Source: an uncultured Collinsella sp.
GTDB taxonomy: Bacteria > Actinomycetota > Coriobacteriia > Coriobacteriales > Coriobacteriaceae
Direction: 5' to 3'
DNA: 64,000 bases
Assembly: GCA_934630375.1 (NCBI GenBank)
Contig: CAKTVQ010000001.1
Location: 1-64,000, forward strand
Of the stretch, positions 54,282 to 62,058 are shown one piece after another. The notes under the pieces were generated by a model. The model was not told the origin of the DNA. It saw nothing but the letters and a program-made list of their open reading frames with translations, and ran no database searches. The translations under genes were made by a program, and so were the position numbers. How positions within the stretch are numbered: position 1 is the stretch's first letter; every line of letters starts with the position of its first letter.

Positions 54282-55019
54282 CTAGCCGAGCGCGCGTCCA
54301 GTCTTTTCCTGCCAAAATTCGTCTATCGTCGGAGCACCGCCGCCCTGGGTAAACCTACCGGTCTTGATAGCCTCCTCGGTAATGAGATCCAAGCGGTAGT
54401 CACCGTTTTCCATCGGGCTCGCCATGGCAACGTGCCGCGCCATGTTGGAACCGTATACGCACGCGATCCATGAGCCCGAAGTAATCTGCGCCCGGTCCTC
54501 GACCGGCACGGAAAAGCCCGCGATAACATCCTCGCAGCTCGAATAGCCCGAAAGTTGCAGCGTGAACATCACGGTGCTTCCGGTGCCGCCCTTGTCGAGC
54601 TTTCCGATTTCGTCCTCGCCGAGCCATTCGGTCGCGCCGTCCTTGCTGATATTGCAGACGCTGAGCACGTGTCCCGCCTCGTCCTCGTACATCTCGAGCG
54701 CGTCTTGCCAGGTATAGCCCTGCTGCGAGGCAAACTCCTGCAACTGCCAGCCCTTAAGCTCGAGGAGCGCCGCGATGCTGATGTTGCGGTGCGCATCCCA
54801 GCAATCATCCGACCACGTATCGAACGCATCCGCCGAGCCGCTGTCCGCATCGCCGGAATCGCCCGACGTCGCACCCGCGTCCATCTTGTCCTTTACCGGG
54901 CGGTCGTCGTTAAAACCCGTCGCATCCTGCGTCCGCTGTCCGCCGCACCCCACAAGCGTCAGCAGCGCCGTTCCCGCCGCCGCGACAAATGCCGTGCGCG
55001 AAAGTACCGTCTCCCTCAT
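54282..55019 (-). CDS. Lipoprotein with C-terminal DEFW motif (2)
   Basis: 245 residues, unknown function. Signal peptide AFVAAAGTALLTLVGC with lipobox; then a disordered Asp/Ser/Gly linker, and a folded part beginning ISIAALLELKGWQLQEFASQQGYTWQ and ending APTIDEFWQEKTG. The overall order (opening helix, acidic middle, regulated-looking SGSWIACVYGSNMA strand, closing DExW) parallels the 53560 protein, indicating duplication. The ATG with AAAGGA at proper distance was chosen from an ATGATG pair. It is 38 bp upstream of the first lipoprotein gene and 76 bp downstream of the zinc-ribbon gene, so they are likely co-transcribed. Confidence 0.75.
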   Translation of the reverse strand: MRETVLSRTAFVAAAGTALLTLVGCGGQRTQDATGFNDDRPVKDKMDAGATSGDSGDADSGSADAFDTWSDDCWDAHRNISIAALLELKGWQLQEFASQQGYTWQDALEMYEDEAGHVLSVCNISKDGATEWLGEDEIGKLDKGGTGSTVMFTLQLSGYSSCEDVIAGFSVPVEDRAQITSGSWIACVYGSNMARHVAMASPMENGDYRLDLITEEAIKTGRFTQGGGAPTIDEFWQEKTGRALG

Positions 55020-55095
55020 CATTGTTCCTTTCCCGTTCTTTAGCACAATGCCGAGAAACACACCCGGCATCGATTCACACATAAGCCACCCCACG

Positions 55096-56658
55096 CTATT
55101 GACGAGGCAGTTCCGTCCAGCCAAAACCGGGTTCAAAACCATCGCGTGTACCGATCACATCGCCCGAACCGTTGACCCAGGCCTGGTCGGCCATCACCGA
55201 GACCTCGACATCGGTGCCGTCGGGTCTGGCGTAATGGTTGACCCCGCGAATGGCATCGGAATACGAGGCGGTGCCCGTCCCCACGCCCGCGCTGGAAAAA
55301 TTGGCGGCGCTGGCAGCCATATTCGCGGCGTGCTGACGGTCGCTGCGATCGAACCACGCCTGCTGGTAGCTGTCGAACGCCGCCTGTTGCGAGGCATGCA
55401 TCTGTTGCCAGGCTGCAAACTGCTGTTGCTGCTGGGCAATGTTCATCTGCGTGCGTTGGCGCTGCTCAAGCACCATCTGCTGCTTTTGAGCTGACGCTTC
55501 GCGTGCAATCGCCGGATTGAGCCGCAGAGTCGACGCCATTGATGCAAGCGCCGTGGAGGCCGCCTCGTCCAGGCGACCTTCTGGCGCAACCAAACAGAGG
55601 CTGTCCCTGATACGCCACTGCAGCAGGTCGGCCGCGCCCAGCTCGAACGACACTCCGTCCGGGCAACCGCCTCGACCCGTGGGCTGTTCTTGCGCGACGC
55701 CCTGTCCCGCCGCTGCCGCCGCCTGGCGCTCGCGCAGGCGCTTGCCCAAAACACCGCCGATCAGTCCACTCGAAAGGCCCACGCCCAGCAGCGCCTCGGC
55801 CCCAGCGGCAACACCTTTGCCCATAGAACCCGCGACGCCGCCGATTGAAAACATATAGCCCTCGACTTTGGCCGCCACCGCGAGCTCGGTGGGCACCGGA
55901 GCGCCCGTGAGCCGATATCGACGCATGCGGCACTCATAGACCACATCACTCGGCTCCATCGAAAAGCCCTGGATCGCAAAGTCGTTTGCCGCCTCGCGCT
56001 TTACACGGGCACGCTCGCGCTCGATATCGACCGCCGCGCTCGATGGGTACGGTTGCTCGGCAACAACCTCTGCCCGCGCGCCCAGCCGTGCTGCACAGGC
56101 CTGAGCCAGCTCGTCGCAAGCTGCCTCCACGTGCACAAACACCTTGCGTTCGGTTTGCGTGGGGATACGCTTGGCAACGGCGCCCGCATCCACGTAGCAG
56201 AGCTCGGAGCGGTACACAATCCGCTCACCCATCGGACCCGCCGCCGTCACGCCAACCGAAATCGGGCAGTCGAAACTGCCGCTGCGCTCAAGATGCGCCT
56301 CTTCGATATGCCAGCCCCGCGGCAGCGCCACCTGCGCGAGTGCCTGGCCGCCGGAGGTATCGCATGCGGCATGAAGCTCAAGGTCACCGATGTGAGGCAT
56401 ATCCGTCGTGGCCGCGTCACGAGACGACGACGCGACGCCGGCAGTCTCCACTGGCGCATCGGCCGGCGCGTCCACACTCGGGTCGCCGCCTTCGTCCGCA
56501 TCGTCATCGGCAGTCGCCCCATCTGTAGCCCCCACGGCGCCCGAGCAGCCCACAACGCCCTCAAGTCGGACGCCGCATCCCGGGCAAAATCGCACCGGCA
56601 CGCCGGCGACCCGTGGCAGCTGCGCCCCACACGCTGGGCAGAATCTCAAGTCACTCAT
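55096..56658 (-). CDS. Zinc-ribbon protein with Gln-rich tail, unknown function
   Basis: 520 residues. A double-Cys zinc ribbon opens the protein (FCPACGAQLP at 5-14 and FCPGCGVRLEG). An acidic low-complexity linker follows (residues 40-90), then a beta-rich region (ELHAACDTSGGQALAQVALPRGWHIEEAHL) and a helix bundle with a Gly/Ala-rich, weakly hydrophobic segment (FSIGGVAGSMGKGVAAGAEALLGVGL). A strongly Gln-rich helical tail (QKQQMVLEQRQRTQMNIAQ) precedes a C-terminal beta part. It may be a cytosolic scaffold attached to membranes. The ATG at 56658 follows AGGGATGTACGGG. It begins 20 bp after the anchored protein gene upstream. Confidence 0.72.
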   Translation of the reverse strand: MSDLRFCPACGAQLPRVAGVPVRFCPGCGVRLEGVVGCSGAVGATDGATADDDADEGGDPSVDAPADAPVETAGVASSSRDAATTDMPHIGDLELHAACDTSGGQALAQVALPRGWHIEEAHLERSGSFDCPISVGVTAAGPMGERIVYRSELCYVDAGAVAKRIPTQTERKVFVHVEAACDELAQACAARLGARAEVVAEQPYPSSAAVDIERERARVKREAANDFAIQGFSMEPSDVVYECRMRRYRLTGAPVPTELAVAAKVEGYMFSIGGVAGSMGKGVAAGAEALLGVGLSSGLIGGVLGKRLRERQAAAAAGQGVAQEQPTGRGGCPDGVSFELGAADLLQWRIRDSLCLVAPEGRLDEAASTALASMASTLRLNPAIAREASAQKQQMVLEQRQRTQMNIAQQQQQFAAWQQMHASQQAAFDSYQQAWFDRSDRQHAANMAASAANFSSAGVGTGTASYSDAIRGVNHYARPDGTDVEVSVMADQAWVNGSGDVIGTRDGFEPGFGWTELPRQ

Positions 56659-56678
56659 CCCGTACATCCCTAATTTCG

Positions 56679-57128
56679 TTAGCTGTTTTTGATCGCGGCA
56701 AGCTGCTGCCATAACTCATCGGCACCGTTAAGTCGGTACGCCGTCTTATCGAGCACGATGTTTTTGCCCTCAAGTTCCACCGATTGCTCCGAGCCATCCG
56801 TATAGACAAAGACGAGCGTTCGGCCGGCATCGCTCGTCCGCTCATCCACCGCATCCCCCACGGTGCAGCCATCGAGCACAGCAAAAGTCGATGCGACCAG
56901 TTCGGCATCGTCGGTCTCATAGACCGTCCGCGCCTCCCCGTCCTCGATAAGCTTGACCGCCACCGGAACGGCAGCGCAATCGTTGAGCGACACTTGCGCG
57001 GCAGTCTTTCCCTGAGCGCCATGGTCGCCGGCAACGTAAACTCGCAAGAGTGTCACCGCCGCGGCAAAGACCACCACGGCGATAAGCGCGCTCGCAATTT
57101 TATTAGACGCGCAATCCCGAGACGCCAT
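56679..57128 (-). CDS. Small membrane-anchored protein with C-terminal DELW motif (3)
   Basis: 149 residues. One membrane helix (IASALIAVVVFAAAVTLL) near the N-terminus fixes a strand-rich outer domain that ends NGADELWQQLAAIKNS. That ending is like those of the two lipoproteins downstream, although the anchor here is a helix, not a lipid. GGAGGGGGTGC precedes the ATG. It is the first gene of the row 57128 to 53560, all on the minus strand and closely packed, which suggests one operon for a surface complex of unknown role. Confidence 0.75.
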   Translation of the reverse strand: MASRDCASNKIASALIAVVVFAAAVTLLRVYVAGDHGAQGKTAAQVSLNDCAAVPVAVKLIEDGEARTVYETDDAELVASTFAVLDGCTVGDAVDERTSDAGRTLVFVYTDGSEQSVELEGKNIVLDKTAYRLNGADELWQQLAAIKNS

Positions 57129-57234
57129 AGATGCACCCCCTCCGTTCTGCCCTGCTCAGCATCACATTCATATGCCTTTGAGCACCAAAACGGCAGGTGA
57201 CAAATGTCTCATATTCATATTTTTGCAGGTAAAA

Positions 57235-57271
57235 AACCACCACAAAGGTGCCTGCCCCCTTTGTGGTGGTT
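57235..57271. repeat. REP-like hairpin (GGTGCCTGCCCCC family)
   Basis: 14-bp arms 57235-57248 and 57258-57271. One loop base differs from the other copies. It lies 2 bp from the stop codon of the LuxR-type gene and may end its transcript. Confidence 0.78.
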
Positions 57272-57273
57272 AG

Positions 57274-58818
57274 CTAGTCTTGGGGTGTCCAGGACCAGAA
57301 GAAGTTGATGAGGGCTACGCGCGAGGAGGCACCGGTCTTTTTGTTGATCGAAGCGACGTGGCGATAGAGTGTGGAGCGCGAAAGGAAGAGTGCCGCCGCC
57401 ACGTCCTGCACGCTGTCGTCCGAAACGACCAGCGCCTCCAGAACATCGCGCTCGCGCTTGGTGAGCCCAAAGGCGGCAACGAAGCCATCGAGCCGATCGT
57501 CAAACGAAAGCTCCGGCGCCTCCAAGGGCACCGTGTCGGCCTGGCCGGGCTCACAGCTCACGCCAAGATCGTCGGTGGCAAGCGCCAGCCCGCCGTGCGT
57601 CGCCTCGCCCTCACCGTCTTGTCCAAACTGTCCCAACAGCGAAATCGCGATGCCGACAAACAGCACGAGCACGACGCTCACTGCCGCCAGCACGTTTTGG
57701 CTCGAGATAATCGCCACCGCCGGAGCCGTCACGAGCATCGAGCAAACGTTGTTGATAACACGGCCCATGCACGGCCACAGATACGCCCAGCGGGCATACA
57801 TCGAAATCGCGGCGAACTTCGTGGTGAAGAACACCACGAAAAAGCCCGTGCCAAGGTAAAAGATAATCGTGGCGGCAAGCGTGTTGCCACCGTTGCCATC
57901 GGTGATAAGCACAAAGAACGAGAGCGTGGACAGCATGGCGGCGCACGTCATGATGATATTCATATACGAACGCCCACGCAGGTCATACAGGACGCCGGCG
58001 GCAAGGGCGCTCACAACCAGCAGCAAGCGCGGCCAGTCGCCCAGGTCGATAGCGCCAGCGGCATGCGAGGTCGTAAGGCCGGCATTGAGGGCCGCGAACA
58101 CGCCGGTGAGGCAAGCGGTCGCCACCGTCAGACGCACCACGGCGCCCTGAAAGGCCGCCTTTGCCTCGGGGTCATCGTGCCACCTGGCGCCACGCTCCGA
58201 CGCATCGACCGATAGCTCGGCAATCTCGACCTCGAACTCGGGCGCAGGCTCATCACGCAATTTAGCGCGGCGGACACCGTGAAGCAGCCCCACCAGCGCA
58301 ATCGCACAGGCAATGAGAACAGACTGCTGGGGAATGCCCGCAGGCATCACCATATGGTTGAGCACCTGCACCAAAATGCCCACAGCATAGGAAACCGCCA
58401 CGGCGCGCGCCAGGCAGGGCGTCTGCGCAAAACGCCGCGCAAGATTGGCATGGGCGGTCGATCCGCAATAGCCCAGGGCGCAGCACGCCACCAGGCCGCC
58501 GGCAATTACTACCTCAAACCGCACTGCCATAATCATCAGCAGCAACGCCGATACCAACAGCACGCCCGTAATATCGCTCGTCGCATCGATCGTCTGGGGA
58601 CAGCGATAGTACAGAAATGGGCGCACGAAAAAGCCAATCACGCTCGCGCCGACAACGATGCTCTCGTAGATGACGACCTCACTCGATGGCACGAACTCGA
58701 CCATGCGCGCATCAAAGAGATACTCGCACGCCAAAAACGTGAAGAAGAACAGCGCTAGGCACAGAATCTCCCGCATGCCCCGGCGCAAATATGCGGTTGT
58801 GTCTCCCAGGTCCCTCAT
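57274..58818 (-). CDS. Membrane-bound LuxR-type regulator
   Basis: 514 residues. About twelve hydrophobic segments fill residues 1-410 in two halves around an acidic cytosolic loop (about 200-225), like a major-facilitator transporter. The C-terminus is a LuxR helix-turn-helix (AFGLTKRERDVLEALVVSDDSVQDVAAALFLSRSTLYRHVASINKKTG). Such fused sensors are frequent in Coriobacteriia, often next to the metabolic genes they control. GGGGGTTACC precedes the ATG. No enzyme gene adjoins it on its strand; the operon at 53560-57128 is the nearest candidate target. Confidence 0.9.
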   Translation of the reverse strand: MRDLGDTTAYLRRGMREILCLALFFFTFLACEYLFDARMVEFVPSSEVVIYESIVVGASVIGFFVRPFLYYRCPQTIDATSDITGVLLVSALLLMIMAVRFEVVIAGGLVACCALGYCGSTAHANLARRFAQTPCLARAVAVSYAVGILVQVLNHMVMPAGIPQQSVLIACAIALVGLLHGVRRAKLRDEPAPEFEVEIAELSVDASERGARWHDDPEAKAAFQGAVVRLTVATACLTGVFAALNAGLTTSHAAGAIDLGDWPRLLLVVSALAAGVLYDLRGRSYMNIIMTCAAMLSTLSFFVLITDGNGGNTLAATIIFYLGTGFFVVFFTTKFAAISMYARWAYLWPCMGRVINNVCSMLVTAPAVAIISSQNVLAAVSVVLVLFVGIAISLLGQFGQDGEGEATHGGLALATDDLGVSCEPGQADTVPLEAPELSFDDRLDGFVAAFGLTKRERDVLEALVVSDDSVQDVAAALFLSRSTLYRHVASINKKTGASSRVALINFFWSWTPQD

Positions 58819-58986
58819 GGTAACCCCCACCCGCTTGTTGTCCGGAACACCATTTTAATAAAGAACTAATCTCAATATCGAAGCCGAGCTCGAAATACTG
58901 TAAATTCGACCCCAGCCGTCCGCATGACGCCGCGATTTTGAGCCGCATGACCCAGAAGGGGCGCGCGGTCTCTAGCTCGACAAAGA

Positions 58987-59065
58987 GTGTCCCCAACTGC
59001 CACTCATTTAAGTACGTCCCCAATGAGTGATTTCGTCCCCAATGAGTGCAAGTGCCGCAAGTGCC
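58987..59065. repeat. Tandem GTCCCCAATGAG repeats
   Basis: CACTCATTTAAG-TACGTCCCCAATGAG at 59001-59027 also occurs at 60404-60430. Further GTCCCCAATGAGTG copies follow. Confidence 0.7.
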
Positions 59066-59149
59066 AATCAAATGACGAGAGTGGACTCCCACTTTGAGCC
59101 CGCATGCAGGCCAAAAACGGGAGATTATCCACTCTCATTCTGTGGGTAG

Positions 59150-59199
59150 TCATTGGGGACGTTCTTAAACGACTAGTCAAACAAGAACGTCCCCAATGA
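59150..59199. repeat. REP-like GGGGACGTTC hairpin
   Basis: 17-bp arms TCATTGGGGACGTTCTT and complement, with the loop AAACGACTAGTCAAAC shared with 49361-49404. Confidence 0.8.
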
Positions 59200-59213
59200 T
59201 TATGTCCAATGCG

Positions 59214-60125
59214 CTACACCAGGCGTATGGCCTCCTGGACGGCACCGTAAAGGTTGGCGTCGTTGCCGAGCTCGGCCGCCTTTATCTGCGGCACAGGAAT
59301 GCCGGCAAGGGCCCCTTCGTAACTCGCGAGGGCCAGCGGCATCTGCGCACGCAGGGCATCAACGAGCTCGGGATGGCACGAGATACCGCCTGCAATCACA
59401 AAGACCTCGGGGTCGAGCACGGCCTGCAGGTTGATAAGCTGTCCGTCAAAGGCGCGAGCGTAGCGGTCGAGTGCGCGCTGTGCCGCCATGTCACCACTCG
59501 CGATCCACTCAAAGACGCGGCGGCCGTCCACCGGAGAACCCGCAGGCAGGCCCTTCTCGGCAACGGCAGCATCGCGGAGCGCACGCCAACCGCCCGAATC
59601 GGCAAAGGAGTTTCCCATGTTCGCGGCAGTCGTGACATCGTTGCGCAAGAAGCTGAACTCGCCTGCAAAGCAGTGCGCGCCGCGCAGGACCTTGCCGTCG
59701 ATGACGATACCGCCGCCGATGCCCGTGCCGATAGCGAGCACCACGCCAAAACGCGTCCCGTGCAGAGCGCCAGCCGCATACTCACCGAGTGCACAGCACT
59801 TACCGTCGTTATTGACGGCAATCGGCACCCCCAGTGCCTCGCGCATGAGCTTTCCGAGCGGACAGCCATCCATAAACGTGAGCGCACCACCGCGATGGAT
59901 CGTTCCTGTGACATCTCCCTCGTAGATGCCGCCGGGCGCACTCACGCCCACGGCGCTCACGCGCTCGCGATACGGCTCGACGAGCGAGATCAGCGCCGCG
60001 ACCGTCTCCTCAGCCGTGGTAAAGCCCGTCGGCAGGCTTCCGCGCTCGCGGATGGAAAAATCCTCGCCCAGCACAGCCCATTTAACGGCCGTACCGCCCA
60101 CATCGATTCCAAAAAACTCCTGCAT
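59214..60125 (-). CDS. ROK-family sugar kinase without the zinc motif
   Basis: 303 residues. Phosphorylates a sugar with ATP. The ATP loop FFGIDVGGTAVKWAVL and second phosphate motif VLAIGTGIGGGIVIDG are intact, the catalytic Asp is in VNNDGKCCALGE, and the His of the family signature is probably in RGAHCFAGEF. The Cys cluster (GxxGCxxGxxGC) that binds zinc in most ROK kinases is missing, as in some beta-glucoside kinases. The ATG with AAGGAGTGAAC was chosen over an upstream GTG. It sits near PTS and glycosidase genes on the same strand, so it likely handles a sugar released in the cell. Confidence 0.9.
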   Translation of the reverse strand: MQEFFGIDVGGTAVKWAVLGEDFSIRERGSLPTGFTTAEETVAALISLVEPYRERVSAVGVSAPGGIYEGDVTGTIHRGGALTFMDGCPLGKLMREALGVPIAVNNDGKCCALGEYAAGALHGTRFGVVLAIGTGIGGGIVIDGKVLRGAHCFAGEFSFLRNDVTTAANMGNSFADSGGWRALRDAAVAEKGLPAGSPVDGRRVFEWIASGDMAAQRALDRYARAFDGQLINLQAVLDPEVFVIAGGISCHPELVDALRAQMPLALASYEGALAGIPVPQIKAAELGNDANLYGAVQEAIRLV

Positions 60126-60164
60126 GTTCACTCCTTACAAGCGTAGCCCCGGACGCGCATCGCC

Positions 60165-60201
60165 GCGACCATCACAGGGGCTACTCCCCCTGCGATGGTC
60201 G
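60165..60201. repeat. Near-perfect hairpin upstream of the kinase gene
   Basis: CGACCATC and CAGGGG arms pair with CCCCTG and GATGGTCG with one mismatch; loop 5 nt. It lies 40 bp upstream of the kinase ATG, where a regulator or attenuator could act. Confidence 0.55.
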
Positions 60202-60237
60202 TGCAGCAAGTCACGCCCGGAGCCGATTATCTCTGTT

Positions 60238-60403
60238 TTACGCCTCTAATTTGGTCAGGCGAAGCATCATATACTGCTTACTTGGGAGATCGATGCGGAA
60301 CTTGCCCTCAAAGGTTCCGGGAAGCTCCTCCTCCGTCATGCCCCATGTGTCCACGACACTCACCTTGTATCGAGCGCCCGACTCGCCCTCAAACTCACGA
60401 GAC
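60238..60403 (-). pseudogene. 3' fragment of a glycosidase C-terminal domain (DUF5605-like)
   Basis: About 55 residues (SREFEGESGARYKVSVVDTW..., ending LPSKQYMMLRLTKLEA) look like the end of a glycosidase with a small C-terminal beta domain. Nothing upstream encodes the catalytic barrel. The frame is cut at 60404, where a 27-bp GTCCCCAATGAG repeat begins, itself present at 59001. Recombination or insertion at the repeat probably removed the rest. The family suggestion is from memory. Confidence 0.55.
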
Positions 60404-60430
60404 CACTCATTTAAGTACGTCCCCAATGAG
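60404..60430. repeat. REP-like GTCCCCAATGAG repeat at the break of the pseudogene
   Basis: Identical over 27 bp to 59001-59027, and placed exactly where the glycosidase fragment loses its reading context. Confidence 0.75.
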
Positions 60431-60533
60431 CGTGGCGGAATGGCTCCCCTTGGCAGCTTAAAGCCGTCATGCAGGAACCATTCCGTCGCAGCCTAATGAA
60501 AGGGACTGGGTTGTAAATGTTGGAGAAGAGCCG

Positions 60534-61847
60534 TTAGCGCCCGGGGGCCAGAATCACCAGGGCGTCGTGCTCAAAGGGATGCTGAGCTACGCGCACGGTG
60601 CCGTCGCCGTTGTCGCGAACGGGCAGCTTGGCAATGCGCTTGGCCTCCATGTCGAGGGCCGTCGCCGACCAGCCGCGCGCACTATCGAGCTTAAATGCAA
60701 GCGCCGTGGTGCGCGGCAGATAGGTGACGACACGCTCGCCAATACGCGCCACGCGGATGGCCTCGCGCGCATCGTCGAGCAGCTCCTGCGCGGGAACCAC
60801 GGCAAGGGCGTCATCGCACGCCGTGGCACCCAGGCCGGCAAGCACATGCTCGATGGCGGCAAAGTCCCACACACCCGCAAACTGCAGGCACTCCTGCCAG
60901 CGGAACGGCATATCGAAGCCCTCGCCCAGCACCGAGCCCTGGCTCTTGCTGGTCTGCCAGTTCCAAACGCCGTGGGCGCCGTAGGTCACGCCCGCGCTGG
61001 CACCGGCAAGGATCGACGACCACACGCTCGCGCGGCAGTCCTGCGCGGTAAAGCGCCAGTACACGTTGCGCGAAGCACCCATCTGCTCGTAGCAGGGCTC
61101 GGAGTTGACCATCGGCTTTTTGGGGTAGCTGGCGATAAAGTCCTGCGGCAGGCGCCAGGCCTCGGGCTGGCCCTCGTAGTTGTGGCCGGGCTGGAACATG
61201 TAGAAGTCCAGGCGGTCCAGATACTGCGCGGGAATCGTGCGGTTTCCGCGGTTGATGTGCATGGTACGCAGAGCCTCGGGCGCGCGCTTTGCAACCTCGT
61301 CGAGCGCATCCTCGTAATAGGCAATCGCCTCGTCGCCGGCAAAATCGGTGTCGCCCGTCACCACATAGACGGGATCGAACTCGCCCAGGTTCTCGACGAC
61401 GCGGGCAACATGGGCACGGACCTCCTCGCGCGGCATGACCTCGGCACCGCAACGCTCGGCAATCTTGGCACCCCAGGTACCGGGCACGTAGTTGCACCAC
61501 ATGAGCACGAGCGCCGGGCGAATGCCGTGCTCGACGGCAGCGCGGCACATGGCAGCGGCGCGGTCCCAGTATGCCTGGTTGGGACGGGACCAATCAAAGT
61601 GCACGCCATCCTCGCTGGCATAAGGCCAAATACCCAGATCGGGGCAGCAGCGATCCCACTGCGGCAGCGTGTTGATCTGCAGCACGTTCATGCCCTGCTC
61701 GGCGCGTCGGGTCAGATAGTAGTCCCAATCGGCCTCGGGAATGCTGGTAAATGCGCTCCAGCACGTGTCGGCAAACCAAAAGAACGGCTTGCCCTCGCAC
61801 AAAAAACCGTCCTGACGACCGTTGACGGTCAGCTTTCCCAAACTCAT
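60534..61847 (-). CDS. DUF4038-type glycoside hydrolase (GH140-like)
   Basis: 437 residues without a signal peptide. The start (GKPFFWFADTCWSAFTSIPEADWDYYLTRRAEQGMNVLQINTLPQW) is typical of DUF4038/apiosidase-like TIM barrels. Conserved acids lie in VYVVTGDTDFAG and KPMVNSEPCYEQMG; the latter Glu may be the nucleophile or acid. SILAGASAGVTYGAHGVWNW follows. The C-terminus is a beta domain (VARIGERVVTYLPRTTALAFKL). The second ATG of two was chosen because AAAGG then stands 8 nt away. It is downstream of the PTS gene on the same strand, with a terminator between. Confidence 0.8.
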   Translation of the reverse strand: MSLGKLTVNGRQDGFLCEGKPFFWFADTCWSAFTSIPEADWDYYLTRRAEQGMNVLQINTLPQWDRCCPDLGIWPYASEDGVHFDWSRPNQAYWDRAAAMCRAAVEHGIRPALVLMWCNYVPGTWGAKIAERCGAEVMPREEVRAHVARVVENLGEFDPVYVVTGDTDFAGDEAIAYYEDALDEVAKRAPEALRTMHINRGNRTIPAQYLDRLDFYMFQPGHNYEGQPEAWRLPQDFIASYPKKPMVNSEPCYEQMGASRNVYWRFTAQDCRASVWSSILAGASAGVTYGAHGVWNWQTSKSQGSVLGEGFDMPFRWQECLQFAGVWDFAAIEHVLAGLGATACDDALAVVPAQELLDDAREAIRVARIGERVVTYLPRTTALAFKLDSARGWSATALDMEAKRIAKLPVRDNGDGTVRVAQHPFEHDALVILAPGR

Positions 61848-61980
61848 CTGCATGTCCTTTCGCTCGATAAAGGAATTGCGAACCGGCAGAAGCTTTCGCG
61901 GAAACCCCTGGTGCAAAAGCCCCTGTCGCTTAGCAAGCCCTTGTGGGCGGGCATCTCCCGTCCCAATCAGTCTACCTTGC

Positions 61981-62018
61981 AAGAAGGGCCCCGCCGGGCT
62001 TGCGCCTGACGGGGCCCT
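61981..62018 (-). terminator. Terminator after the PTS EIIBC gene
   Basis: AGGGCCCCG at 61985-61993 pairs with 62010-62018. On the minus strand it is followed by TCTT. It lies 40 nt past the PTS stop codon. Confidence 0.8.
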
Positions 62019-62058
62019 GTCGTGTAGGTAAGGTCGTATGCGACCGAATGGCTTGGCC

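Larger units (their letters stand above)
58819..59213. other. 395-bp intergenic region with mixed REP-like repeats
   Basis: From 58987 to 59199 almost every base belongs to a repeat: short GTCCCCAATGAG runs (58987-59065), a degenerate GAGAGTGGA hairpin (59077-59136) and a GGGGACGTTC hairpin (59150-59199). The first 165 bp include the LuxR-type gene's promoter. No gene was seen. Confidence 0.75.
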
